Notes: a model not told the origin generated them from the sequence alone. A DNA stretch of 36,839 nt from WLMZ01 sp037139095 (GCA_037139095.1 JBAXHD010000025.1:1-36839), one strand, 5' to 3'. Shown: positions 8,223 to 16,667, counted from the stretch's first letter. Made by a program: numbers and translations.

Positions 8223-9515
8223 TTAGATCCGACCGTTGGCGCGCAGCTTGGCGATGTTGTGTGGCATCGCCAACACTTCGCGGTACTGATCGACGGTGAG
8301 CTTGGCACAGTGGGTCCAGCTCCAACGCTCGACCACGCGCTGGCGGCCAGCGTCGCCAATGCGCTGACGAAGTTCGGGGTTCTCAAGTGCCAGACGAATC
8401 TGGGCGGCGAGACCCTCGGCGTCGCCGGCCTTGCACTGGAACACAGTGTCGCCGTCTTTGCCGGTGACCTCGGGAAGCGCGCCGCCATCGGTGGCGACCA
8501 GCGGTGTGCCGGTGCACATTGCTTCGATTGCGGGAAGGCTGAAACCCTCGTAGAGGCTGGGCACAACGGCCAATTCGGCCTCGGCATACAGCTCGACGAT
8601 GCGCTCGTCGCTGACGCCACTGACGAAATTGATATAGGGGCGCAGACCGAGGCGCTCGATGAGATCGTCGCTGTGGCCTTCGCGTGGCTTGCCGATGATG
8701 GTGAGCGTGATGTCGCGCTCAGTACGTAGCTTGGCCATCGCCTCGAGCAGGTACGACAATCCCTTGAGCGCAACGTCGGCTGACGCTGTGGTGATGAGTC
8801 GGCCAGGCACACGGGCAACGTGGGGCAGTGGCTTGAACAGGTCGGGGTCTACGCCCACCGGAACGAGACGCATGCGATCGAGGCTGACGCCCATATCGGC
8901 GTTGATGTCTTTGATGCTGTTTTCGCTGACGACCACAATGCGCGGCATGCGACTGGCAACGCGGCCCTGCATCTTCACGAAGCCGTACCAGCGACCCACG
9001 CTGCGCCGCTTCCAGCGTGACGGGGCGTGGCTCATCTCGAGCTCGCGGTCTTTGGTGATGGGGTGATGCAGCGTGACAACAGTGGGGATGATCTTTTCGA
9101 TCTGCAAGATGCTGTACCCAAGGCACTGGTTGTCATGCACAAGATCGAAGTCGCGGGTGCGTGACTTGAGTGCTTTGTAGGCGCGGGCGCTAAACGCGAG
9201 CGGCTCGCTGAATGTGCCGGTGAGATATTGCAATGTCTCGAGCACATCTTCTTTGCTTTTCATCTCCCAGTAGGCGGGCAGACGGCCTGGATACTGCTCG
9301 TTGAAAATGTCGAGGCTGGGCAGTTTGTGCAGCGGAACGCGCGAATCGAGAATGGGGTACGGCTGGCCACCGAACACTTCGATCTCGTGGCCGAGGTCGG
9401 CGAGAGCCTTGGTGAGATGGCGCGTGTATACCCCTTGGCCACCCACGTGCGGCTTGCCTCGGTAGGTGAGGTAAGCAATCCGCAGGGGCCCGTTGGGGTC
9501 CGAGGCTGTAGACAT
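8223..9515 (-). CDS. GT4 family glycosyltransferase
   Basis: A 430-residue GT-B fold retaining glycosyltransferase that uses a nucleotide sugar. The N-terminal acceptor domain opens with RIAYLTYRGKPHVGGQGVY, where the Gly-rich loop is the usual GT4 signature. The C-terminal donor domain has GRLITTASADVALKGLSYLL, then the E-x7-E motif (E323 and E331 in YEGFSLPAIEAM), then TPLVATDGGALPEV. No membrane segment. ATG 9515 gives a short leader before the first beta strand and has TAGCGT at -14 to -9; an ATG at 9581 would add 22 residues lacking family character. First gene of a minus-strand run with a methyltransferase, a toroid protein and an ALDH. Confidence 0.9.
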   Translation of the reverse strand: MSTASDPNGPLRIAYLTYRGKPHVGGQGVYTRHLTKALADLGHEIEVFGGQPYPILDSRVPLHKLPSLDIFNEQYPGRLPAYWEMKSKEDVLETLQYLTGTFSEPLAFSARAYKALKSRTRDFDLVHDNQCLGYSILQIEKIIPTVVTLHHPITKDRELEMSHAPSRWKRRSVGRWYGFVKMQGRVASRMPRIVVVSENSIKDINADMGVSLDRMRLVPVGVDPDLFKPLPHVARVPGRLITTASADVALKGLSYLLEAMAKLRTERDITLTIIGKPREGHSDDLIERLGLRPYINFVSGVSDERIVELYAEAELAVVPSLYEGFSLPAIEAMCTGTPLVATDGGALPEVTGKDGDTVFQCKAGDAEGLAAQIRLALENPELRQRIGDAGRQRVVERWSWTHCAKLTVDQYREVLAMPHNIAKLRANGRI

Positions 9516-9523
9516 GGAAAGCA

Positions 9524-9529
9524 ACGCTA
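9524..9529 (-). promoter_or_regulatory. near-leaderless -10 for the glycosyltransferase
   Basis: The minus strand reads TAGCGT at -14 to -9 from the ATG at 9515. It matches TANNNT, the actinobacterial -10. No good -35 is seen 16-18 bp upstream. It supports the 9515 start. Confidence 0.4.
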
Positions 9530-9581
9530 TCGGCGCATGTTTGCGTACCGGTGTAGAAGCGCCGTATTCGGCAGCTGTCAC

Positions 9582-9601
9582 AAGACCGTCATCTAGGTCT
9601 T
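9582..9601 (-). terminator. hairpin at the aldose epimerase stop
   Basis: AAGACC and GGTCTT form a perfect 6-bp stem around an 8-nt loop, overlapping the TAA of the epimerase gene. No T-run follows on the minus strand, so intrinsic termination is only possible. It lies between the epimerase end and the glycosyltransferase promoter. Confidence 0.3.
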
Positions 9602-10472
9602 AACGTGGGGTCTGACCTGCGGTGATATCCCAGCTGATGGTCATATTTCGGAGCAGCGATTGCCCCGCCCGAATGAGCGATGAAGACGCTGAAGACGATG
9701 GCATCACGAAGTTGGCGATGTTCAATCCGTTGGGTGGACCCGACTGCGGTTCAACGCATGTGGCGTGCGCGGGTTGGTCGTAAATGACCCAATGGTCACA
9801 ATCGCTGTCGACCGAGATGACCAGTGAATCGTTGTCGGTGGTTTTGTAGCGCAGTTCGATCGGCGCCAAGGGGTTGGTGAAGCAATCGTCCCACGGCTGA
9901 GGACCCGGAGTCGCGAGCTCGCCAGTAGGAATGCCGTTCGCATCGCGAACGTACATATCGCCAAAGAGCAGTTGTGCCGACTGAGGCTTGACGAACCATG
10001 GATGCCACCCGACTTGGGCGGGCATGTCGTGCTCGGCGGCAGTGACCGAGAGTTGGCAACTGAGATGATCATCGTGCAACTCGATGCGTTGCTGTGCCGA
10101 GCCGCCGAGCGGCCAGCGCGGTCCGAGTTCGCACGACAACTCGACCGCATTGCCATCGATCGAGTCGCTACGCCATTCCCGGGTGAACACCGTGCCATGA
10201 ATTGCGTGAGGCGCCAGGTTGATGGGCAGTTGGTGCGTGACTCCATCGAAGGTGAAGACGCCGTTGCGAATGCGACCAGCCCATGGCGCCATTGGGTAGC
10301 AACCCCACGCCATCGGATCTGCGTTGTGAGCCGCGTCGGCCGGCGCGACCAGTAGCTGAACGCCGTGCACAGCAAGCGACGCCACACGGCCGCCATGCTC
10401 GGGACTCAGCGAGCAGCGCGCGGGGCCCACCTGTAGTTCGATCACAGTGCAGAGTCTGCCCGCAGCCGTCAT
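9600..10472 (-). CDS. aldose 1-epimerase (galactose mutarotase family)
   Basis: A 290-residue protein of the galactose mutarotase-like beta-sandwich family, which interconverts alpha and beta anomers of aldoses. The catalytic residues are visible: His92 in HAIHGTVF, His157 in VGWHPWF and Glu241 in CVEPQSGPPNGLN. PMAPWAGRIRNG is the sugar-binding segment. The reaction is likely cytoplasmic since there is no signal peptide. The ATG at 10472 is used here; a GTG at 10445 (VIELQVGP) begins at the first beta strand and could be the true start. It is divergent from dtd, with only about 32 bp between the two start codons. Confidence 0.85.
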   Translation of the reverse strand: MTAAGRLCTVIELQVGPARCSLSPEHGGRVASLAVHGVQLLVAPADAAHNADPMAWGCYPMAPWAGRIRNGVFTFDGVTHQLPINLAPHAIHGTVFTREWRSDSIDGNAVELSCELGPRWPLGGSAQQRIELHDDHLSCQLSVTAAEHDMPAQVGWHPWFVKPQSAQLLFGDMYVRDANGIPTGELATPGPQPWDDCFTNPLAPIELRYKTTDNDSLVISVDSDCDHWVIYDQPAHATCVEPQSGPPNGLNIANFVMPSSSASSSLIRAGQSLLRNMTISWDITAGQTPR

Positions 10473-10504
10473 CGGTTGCGAGCCTCAGATGCAACAATGG
10501 CTCT

Positions 10505-10954
10505 GTGCGTGCATTGGTTCAGCGAGTTCTTGAAGCGAGTGTCACCGTTGTTGGGGCCGATGGGGCTGAGGTGGTTGGAGCCATCGGCGCGGGGCTGTGT
10601 GTGCTCGTTGGAGTGACCCACGACGACACGTTTGCCAATGCCCGCAAGCTTGCCGACAAGCTGTGGCACTTGCGCATCATCGACGATGAGAACGGCGTGA
10701 TGAACCGTTCGGTGGCCGACACCAGCCGCGAAATTCTTGTCGTGAGTCAGTTCACGCTGTACGCCGACACTGGCGCAGGACGTCGGCCGAGCTACATCGC
10801 AGCAGCGAAGCCCGACCACGCCGAACCACTTGTTGCTGCCGTGGTCGATGAGTTGCGGTTGCTTGGCGCCACGGTTGCGACGGGTCGATTTCGAACCGAC
10901 ATGCACGTTGCGTTGGTCAACGACGGCCCGGTCACGTTGTTCATCGAGCTTTAG
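10505..10954 (+). CDS. dtd: D-aminoacyl-tRNA deacylase (Dtd)
   Basis: A 149-residue enzyme that cleaves D-amino acids from mischarged tRNA in the cytoplasm. The N-terminus VRALVQRVLEASVTV, the catalytic SQFTLYAD motif, the GRRPSY segment and the C-terminal NDGPVT (the NxGPVT motif that enforces chirality through a cross-subunit cis Gly-Pro) are all present. The length is standard. The GTG start at 10505 fits the family exactly; the open frame continues upstream but is antisense to the epimerase gene. The TAG overlaps the TAA of the convergent lnt homologue by a few bases. Confidence 0.95.
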   Translation: MRALVQRVLEASVTVVGADGAEVVGAIGAGLCVLVGVTHDDTFANARKLADKLWHLRIIDDENGVMNRSVADTSREILVVSQFTLYADTGAGRRPSYIAAAKPDHAEPLVAAVVDELRLLGATVATGRFRTDMHVALVNDGPVTLFIEL

Positions 10955-12495
10955 TTCGCGGGGTCGGTGCCCACACGTTTGGTGCGGTCGCGCGAGAACC
11001 AAACAGAAGCAGCGAATGCCAATGCCACCAGCGCTACCCAAGGGATGTCGCCTAACGACACGTACCACGTGGTGCCGGTGCGCAGCGCAATATCGTGAAT
11101 GATCACGCGTTGCTCGCTGACCCGCGTGCGGCTGATCACATCGCCGTCGGGTGAAACGAACGCGGTGAACCCGGTTGGCGCAGCCTGCACCACCCATCGA
11201 CCTGTTTCGATTGCGCGCAGCCGAGATGAAGCAATCTGCTGCGTTTGCAGCACGGTCCAGGTGTAGCTCGAACCGTTGGTGGGGTTGATGATCAGTCGAC
11301 CGCCGTGACTGACGCCATCGCGGCCGCGGCCACCGAAGAACACTTCCCATGAGATGACAACGCCAACTCGGGTGCCGTCGGGCAACGTGACATAGCCGGG
11401 GCCTCGGCCGGCCACGGCGTCGCGCGGTACGAGGTTGGTAGGTGCCCCGAGCGCCGAGAGCAAGCCGCGCAGCGGCATGTATTCGCCGAACGGAACGCGT
11501 CGGACCTTGTCGTAGCGACTGATGATCTGGCCGTCGGGAGCGACCACAACTTGGGCGTTGAGGAAGTGATTGTTGGGTGCGTCTTCGGTGATGCCAACGA
11601 GCATCGGTACGTTGAGTCGGCGAGCCTCGGCTGCAACCTTGTCGAGTTCGGTGCTGTGAGCAAACGTGGTCACGTCGATCACATTTTCGGGCCACACCAC
11701 GAGGTCGACCTTGTCGGCCGCGGTGATGGTCTGGGTGGCCGCGAGGTGACGATTGAGCACGATGCTCGAGTCGGTGAAGATGGCGTGGGTGCCCTGCTGA
11801 CCACCGCCTTGCACGGCTGCGATGCGTAGCGATTGTCCGGTCGGGTGTCCGGTTGGGGCGAGCGTTGCCAGCACGATGATGGCAGCGACAGCGCCAAGGG
11901 CGAGCACTCCGTGAAGCGAGCCGGTGACCCCACCGCGACGACGTTGAGCAAACTTCGGCACTGCGGGCGACGGTCCGGCCAACGCGAAACCGATCTGAAA
12001 GGTGATCCATGTGAGCAACACGGCGCCACCGATGCGGGCAACGCCAACGAAGGGTCCGCTGCTTTGTGCGATGGCGAGGCTGGCCAACGGAACGCCACCG
12101 AATGGAAAGCAAAAGCGAAGTGCCTCAATCAGCGTGTGGGTGGCGGGTCGGGCGATGACGCGCCAGCGACCGGTAGGCGCCGCCATCGCCGCCAGCGCGT
12201 GCAGCGTGGCGAACAAGGCAGCACCGAGCACATAACCGGGAGCGGTGAGGAACCACATCCAGACCATGCCGGGGAAGAGCCATCCGGCACCAAACAGCCA
12301 TCCGTATCGAAATGCTTCTCGGCGAGTGGGCGATTCGCCGAGGGCTGTTTCGAACAGCATGATGCCGAGGAAGGCGAGCGGCCAATAGCCCCATGGGGGC
12401 AGTGAGAGTGCCACGATCGCGCCACCAACAAGCGACAGCGTTGCCTGCCTACTCGGTCGTGCGATTCTGGGAAGCGATGGCCGCGAGGTTGGCAT
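10951..12495 (-). CDS. lnt: apolipoprotein N-acyltransferase homologue with Ser at the nucleophile position
   Basis: A 514-residue integral membrane protein with the Lnt layout: about six N-terminal membrane helices (about 20-215), a nitrilase-like domain (about 223-470) and a final membrane helix (about 484-501). Lnt adds the third acyl chain to lipoprotein N-termini. The catalytic Glu (E270 in VVWPENV) and Lys (K330 in RYDKVRRVPFGEYMP) are present. The stretch matching E. coli ICYE around Cys387 reads ISWE, so residue 382 is Ser (codon TCA at 11350-11352). Downstream INPTNGSS and SRLRAIETGRWVVQ are conserved. The family assignment is firm, but acyltransferase activity is uncertain. It follows the lipobox sortase gene by 40 bp. 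Confidence 0.88.
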   Translation of the reverse strand: MPTSRPSLPRIARPSRQATLSLVGGAIVALSLPPWGYWPLAFLGIMLFETALGESPTRREAFRYGWLFGAGWLFPGMVWMWFLTAPGYVLGAALFATLHALAAMAAPTGRWRVIARPATHTLIEALRFCFPFGGVPLASLAIAQSSGPFVGVARIGGAVLLTWITFQIGFALAGPSPAVPKFAQRRRGGVTGSLHGVLALGAVAAIIVLATLAPTGHPTGQSLRIAAVQGGGQQGTHAIFTDSSIVLNRHLAATQTITAADKVDLVVWPENVIDVTTFAHSTELDKVAAEARRLNVPMLVGITEDAPNNHFLNAQVVVAPDGQIISRYDKVRRVPFGEYMPLRGLLSALGAPTNLVPRDAVAGRGPGYVTLPDGTRVGVVISWEVFFGGRGRDGVSHGGRLIINPTNGSSYTWTVLQTQQIASSRLRAIETGRWVVQAAPTGFTAFVSPDGDVISRTRVSEQRVIIHDIALRTGTTWYVSLGDIPWVALVALAFAASVWFSRDRTKRVGTDPAN

Positions 12496-12535
12496 GTTCG
12501 TGCGACGTTACTGCCGCTGCGGATGGGGGCTGAGA

Positions 12536-13204
12536 TCAGCCGCCGAGAATGAGGTGCACCACAATGCGCTGCGAGGTGGACCCTGGGGGGTGACACGCGA
12601 ACAGGGTTGCTGTTTTGGCTGAGGTCTGATTCGTGATGTCGAGCCGGTCGGGGGTGACAATCTCGGTGTTGATCACGTGGTAGACGTATCGCCCATAGGG
12701 CATTGTGAAAATGACTTCGTCGCCGGGCGCGAGCGCATCGATATGGCGGAAGGGTTTCGAGTGGCTGGTGCGATGGCCGGCAACCACTACGTTGCCTGCA
12801 TTTCCTGGCATGGCAGTGCCGGGCCAGTGTCCGGGGCCGCGATCGAGGGTGGTGAGGCGGATGCCCTCAAGCATCGTTGCCTTGAGGCCGATCTTTGGGA
12901 TCTCAATGACTCCGAGGTCGTTTCGGGGCTCGGGCCCCTGTGGATCGCGTGGCGCTGCTACCGGCTTGGGCAACGCCGCAGCTGCAACGGGGGTGGCGGC
13001 GATGGTGGTTGGGAAGAAGTACGGGAACAGGCCGGGTGGATAGCTGACTTGCGAAGTTGTCGAGCTGGCAGGCGCTGGCGGGATGGGCATCGTGGGCCGG
13101 GTGATGGCCGGCGGCACATCAACGTAGGTTTGGCTCTCGAACGCGCACGCGCTGAGCAGCAGTGCTGCGCCCGCGAGGGCACACAGGGCTCGCAAACCAC
13201 GCAT
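12536..13204 (-). CDS. sortase (class E-like) with lipoprotein signal peptide
   Basis: A 222-residue sortase. The N-terminus MRGLRALCALAGAALLLSAC ends in a good lipobox (LSAC, Cys20), so it is probably lipid-anchored instead of held by the usual membrane helix. A Pro-rich linker (about 25-90) leads to the sortase beta-barrel. The triad is visible: His144 in VVVAGHRTS, Cys204 in TLFACHPPGS and Arg213 in STSQRIVVH. Sortases join proteins carrying a C-terminal sorting signal to the wall or to each other; class E enzymes prefer LAXTG. No such substrate is in the window. ATG 13204 is chosen for its signal peptide; a GTG at 13225 overlaps hemY. It sits between hemY and the lnt homologue on the same strand. 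Confidence 0.85.
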   Translation of the reverse strand: MRGLRALCALAGAALLLSACAFESQTYVDVPPAITRPTMPIPPAPASSTTSQVSYPPGLFPYFFPTTIAATPVAAAALPKPVAAPRDPQGPEPRNDLGVIEIPKIGLKATMLEGIRLTTLDRGPGHWPGTAMPGNAGNVVVAGHRTSHSKPFRHIDALAPGDEVIFTMPYGRYVYHVINTEIVTPDRLDITNQTSAKTATLFACHPPGSTSQRIVVHLILGG

Positions 13205-13208
13205 CTGG

Positions 13209-14594
13209 CTAGCTAAGCACGACACCTATGTATTTGGCTACCCCTTGGGCTGATGAATTGGCCTGTTGTACGCAGGCCGGTATACCGATTCCTTTGTAAC
13301 TGGCTCCGCACACAAAGATTCCGGGCGCATCGTTGGCTAACGCTGTCTCGATGCCGAGCACTCGCTTGGCGTGTCCGGGGCGATATTGGGGAAAAGCGGC
13401 GTGCCAGCGGGTAAGCCGATATTCAGTTGGCTGCAGGTCGAGTCCGACATGTGCGCCCACTTCGCTGAGCGCAGCGTTGATCAACTTTTCTTCGGGCTGT
13501 TCAGTGAGGTCGAGTCCGTCGCGGCCCAGCGAAATTCGCAGGATGACGCCGCCTTCGGGTGCTTTGGGCTGCCAGTGGGCCCACTTGCTGCTCGCGAACG
13601 AGGTTGCGGTGACCCATTTCTGCACGGGCTTGGGAACTAAGTAGCCGCTGCGCTGGGCGAAATGGGCGGGCCAGTTGTGGCCGGGTAGCGCAATCGTGAG
13701 CATCACGACTCCGGCGTGATCAAACTTGGCCAACGTTGCTCCGGCGTCGGGGCTCAGCGCAGCAACCAATGGGGCCGTTGTCTTGGCTGGGGTGGCCAGC
13801 ACTACGGCGTCGGCGAATTCGCCGTTGACCATCCACCCGGTGCCCGATCGTTCGATTGATTCGACTCGGCAGCCCGTGGTGATGGTCACGCCTGAGGCGC
13901 GCAGCGACTGGGCCAAGGCGTTGGTGAGCGTGGCCATACCGGTGCTCGGTGTGCCAAAAATGGGGCCGGCCGCCGGGGGAGCTTTGCGCCGGGCTCGGCG
14001 AGCGCCGATGAGCAGGCTGCGGTTGTTGCTTGCCAGATCGAGGATCTGGGAGACCCCGCTGAGGCTGAAGCGATCGGTGTCGGCGGCGTAAATGCTGCCA
14101 ACGAGCGGATCCACAAGACGCTCGTGTACTTGCCTGCCAAAGCGATGGCGAATAAGTAGCCCAACCGAATCGGCGCCCACGCCGGTGGCGGGCAAGATTG
14201 GTTCGAGCGCGGCCCGAAGCTTGCCGGGCCACGTGAGCAGATCGCTTTTGGCGAGTTTGGCGAGGTCGGTGGGCACGCCCAACATCAGACCCTCGGGGAT
14301 GTTGTGCATCGCATTCCACCACACGTATGCCGATCCCACCGCTGGCGACGTGAGCTGAGCCGTGAGGCCCAATTCGGCGGCAAGGTTGACCGCGAATGGG
14401 ATGCGAGTGAGGAAGGCGTCGGCCCCTTCGTCGACACCTTCGATTCCGGCGAATGTCGACGAACTGATCTTGCCGCCGACGCGGTGATCGGATTCGATGA
14501 CGGCGATCTCTGCGTCGGGCAGCAACTGGCGCAGTCGATATGCAGTGGTAAGGCCGGTGATTCCAGCGCCTACCACCACAACGCGGCGGGTCAT
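13209..14594 (-). CDS. hemY: HemY-type oxidase (coproporphyrinogen III / protoporphyrinogen IX oxidase)
   Basis: A 461-residue FAD enzyme. VVVVGAGITGLTTAYRL is the dinucleotide-binding GxGxxG motif. VGGKISS, EGADAFL and the C-terminal GIFVCGASYKGIGIPACV complete the FAD-binding amine oxidase/HemY pattern. In Gram-positive and actinobacterial heme synthesis this enzyme (also called CgoX) oxidises coproporphyrinogen III to coproporphyrin III at the membrane face, before metal insertion. Its start overlaps the hemH stop by one base (TAATG), so the genes are coupled. The final step of that route needs HemQ/ChdC, which is not in the window, so classical protoporphyrin use cannot be excluded from sequence alone. 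Confidence 0.93.
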   Translation of the reverse strand: MTRRVVVVGAGITGLTTAYRLRQLLPDAEIAVIESDHRVGGKISSSTFAGIEGVDEGADAFLTRIPFAVNLAAELGLTAQLTSPAVGSAYVWWNAMHNIPEGLMLGVPTDLAKLAKSDLLTWPGKLRAALEPILPATGVGADSVGLLIRHRFGRQVHERLVDPLVGSIYAADTDRFSLSGVSQILDLASNNRSLLIGARRARRKAPPAAGPIFGTPSTGMATLTNALAQSLRASGVTITTGCRVESIERSGTGWMVNGEFADAVVLATPAKTTAPLVAALSPDAGATLAKFDHAGVVMLTIALPGHNWPAHFAQRSGYLVPKPVQKWVTATSFASSKWAHWQPKAPEGGVILRISLGRDGLDLTEQPEEKLINAALSEVGAHVGLDLQPTEYRLTRWHAAFPQYRPGHAKRVLGIETALANDAPGIFVCGASYKGIGIPACVQQANSSAQGVAKYIGVVLS

Positions 14595-15514
14595 TAGTTG
14601 CTAGCCACGGCGATGACTCGGTGGGCTAGGGCCTTCATGATTTCGGGATTGTCGTTCACGCAAGCAGTACGGTCGAAGGCCAGCCCGAGCTTTTCGGCGT
14701 GGGCACGGGCCTCGATGTCGAGGTCGTAGAGCACCTCGAGATGGTCGGCAACAAAGCCGCATGCGCTAACCACCACGCCGTCGGCATTTTCGCTGGCACC
14801 GAGTTCGGAGATGACCTGCAAAATATCGGGACCAAGCCATGGCTCGGGGGTTCGGCCGGCCGACTGCCATGCAATGGCCCACTGGCTCCAATGCGCAAGA
14901 CCCACCTGTGCGGCGACAGCTTCGGCAGTAGCACGCAGCTCGTCGGGATACGGATCGCCAGCGTCGATGATGCGTTGCGGCAGCGAGTGAGCGGTGAACA
15001 GCACCTTGGTGTTGGTCGGCATCGCGGCGAGACGCTGGCGAAGATCGTCGGCGAGAAATGTGATGAACGCTGGCTCGGTGGCCCAACTGTCGATGCCATC
15101 GAATGCAATGCCATGTGGCGCAGCAGCGTCTCGGGCGCGGCCGTGATATTGCCCGATTGAGTAGCTACTGAAGTGCGGAGCTAACACCAAGCCGATGATG
15201 CGCTTCACGCCCAAAGCGGCGAGATCGTTGACCGCTGTTTCGATCATCGGCGCGGCGTGCTTGAGGCCGAGCGTGACCATGTATTGGCCGGGAGCTTGCT
15301 GATCAAGCGCCGCTTGCAATGCGTCGCGCTGAGCTTCGGTTCTCTGAGCCAACGGGGAGATACCGCCGATTGCTTCGTAACGATTCAAGAGATCGGTGAG
15401 CTGCTCAGGAGTAGGCGGGCGGCCGCGGCGAATGTCGGTGTAGTACGGCAGGATTTCGTCGCGCGTGCGCGGCGTACCGTAGGCCATGAGGAGCACTGCA
15501 ATGGGGGCGGTCAT
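14594..15514 (-). CDS. hemH: ferrochelatase (coproporphyrin type)
   Basis: A 306-residue ferrochelatase that inserts Fe2+ into the porphyrin ring. The N-terminus (MAYGTP, YYTDIRRGRPP) matches the B. subtilis/actinobacterial CpfC form, whose substrate is coproporphyrin III. The metal-site residues His176 (LFTAHSLPQ) and Glu260 (GFVADHLEVLYDLD) are present. Only two cysteines occur (in SACGF and TACVND), so the four-Cys [2Fe-2S] cluster of some actinobacterial ferrochelatases appears absent. It overlaps hemE by 4 bp (ATGA) and hemY by 1 bp, so the order hemE-hemH-hemY is one translational unit. Confidence 0.94.
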   Translation of the reverse strand: MTAPIAVLLMAYGTPRTRDEILPYYTDIRRGRPPTPEQLTDLLNRYEAIGGISPLAQRTEAQRDALQAALDQQAPGQYMVTLGLKHAAPMIETAVNDLAALGVKRIIGLVLAPHFSSYSIGQYHGRARDAAAPHGIAFDGIDSWATEPAFITFLADDLRQRLAAMPTNTKVLFTAHSLPQRIIDAGDPYPDELRATAEAVAAQVGLAHWSQWAIAWQSAGRTPEPWLGPDILQVISELGASENADGVVVSACGFVADHLEVLYDLDIEARAHAEKLGLAFDRTACVNDNPEIMKALAHRVIAVASN

Positions 15515-16557
15515 GATCGCCTTGTCTTGTCGTGGACGTACGCAACGATGTGTTCGAGCACGCCCGGGTCGGTGTTTGGTTGCACGCCGTGGCCGAGGTT
15601 GAAGATGTGTGCGGGGTGCCCCGCGTTATCGGCGAGTACGTCGTCGCAGCCCTGCTGTGCCACCGGCCATCCGGCTAGTACCAGCGCAGGATCGAGGTTG
15701 CCCTGCACGGCCGTGTTTGCCCCGAGACGTGCGCGGGCTTGTTGGATACGTGTGCGCCAATCGAGGCCGATGACGCTTGGGCCGGCGGCATACATCGACT
15801 CAAGTATGTGATCGCACCCGATTCCGAAGTGAATACCTGGCACGTGGGGATGACTAGCTGCAAGCTCGCTGAACACCTTCGCGGAGTGCGGCTTCGCGAA
15901 CCGCTCGTAATCGATGCGGCTCAATGCTCCGGCCCACGAATCGAACAACTGAAACGCCGAGCCCCCAGCATCGAGTTGGCTGCGGATGGATGCGATCGCG
16001 TGATCGGCAAGGCGATCCATGAGTTCGTGCCACGTGTGCTCGTCGGTGTGCATCAACGCTTTGGTGTGCTCATAGGTTCGGCTTGGCCGGCCCTCGATGA
16101 GATAGCTGGCAACGGTAAATGGGGCTCCGGCAAAAGCGAGCAAGGGCACCGTGAGCTCAGCAGCCAAGATGCGACAGGTCTCGATGACATAGGGCGTGTC
16201 GACCTCGGGCTCGAACGGACGCACTCGGGCAAGGTCGGCGGCGCTGCGGAAGGGCACGGTGGCGACGGGGCCGGTGCCCGGCGCTACGTCGATGCCGAAA
16301 CCGATGGAATGGGCTGGCACCACGATGTCGCTGTACAACACGGCGGCGTCGACGCCGTAACGGGTGACTGGCTGCAGTGTGATCTGCGCAGAGAGCTCGG
16401 GATTCTTGATGGCGTGCAGAATGCTGCCGTCGCCACGAATGGCTTTGTACTCGGGCAGGCTGCGGCCCGCTTGACGCATGAACCACACCGGCGTGTGCGA
16501 ACCATGTTCTCCACGGGCAGCAGCGAGGAAGGTGTTGTTCGAAATGCCGGTGACCAC
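15511..16557 (-). CDS. hemE: uroporphyrinogen decarboxylase
   Basis: A 348-residue cytoplasmic enzyme that removes four carboxyls from uroporphyrinogen III to give coproporphyrinogen III. Signature 1 is PVWFMRQAGRSLPEY (about residues 23-37). YSDIVVPAHSIGFGID contains the catalytic Asp region, and the late LGHGVQPNTDP matches the C-terminal signature. Normal length. The start is a GTG at 16557 with TAGCGT at -13 to -8, so it is probably leaderless. It is the first gene of a minus-strand run: hemE, hemH, hemY, lipobox sortase, lnt homologue. Confidence 0.95.
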   Translation of the reverse strand: MVTGISNNTFLAAARGEHGSHTPVWFMRQAGRSLPEYKAIRGDGSILHAIKNPELSAQITLQPVTRYGVDAAVLYSDIVVPAHSIGFGIDVAPGTGPVATVPFRSAADLARVRPFEPEVDTPYVIETCRILAAELTVPLLAFAGAPFTVASYLIEGRPSRTYEHTKALMHTDEHTWHELMDRLADHAIASIRSQLDAGGSAFQLFDSWAGALSRIDYERFAKPHSAKVFSELAASHPHVPGIHFGIGCDHILESMYAAGPSVIGLDWRTRIQQARARLGANTAVQGNLDPALVLAGWPVAQQGCDDVLADNAGHPAHIFNLGHGVQPNTDPGVLEHIVAYVHDKTRRS

Positions 16558-16564
16558 GGACCGA

Positions 16565-16570
16565 ACGCTA
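16565..16570 (-). promoter_or_regulatory. leaderless -10 for the heme operon
   Basis: TAGCGT lies at -13 to -8 from the hemE GTG at 16557. The same hexamer precedes the glycosyltransferase and ccmA. No clear -35 is seen. It supports the GTG start. Confidence 0.45.
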
Positions 16571-16667
16571 GCTGTCGATGGCGATCAGCGCCGCATAGTT
16601 CAGCAAGCGCCTCGCCATCAGCGTGGTGGGTGCGATTGTTGGCGTCTCGATGCAGCAGAATCGTGCA

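Noticed and set aside
10469..12112. Long open frame opposite dtd and through lnt in another frame
   Set aside because: Arg/His/Ser-rich with no motif, and it runs through two well-supported genes on both strands.
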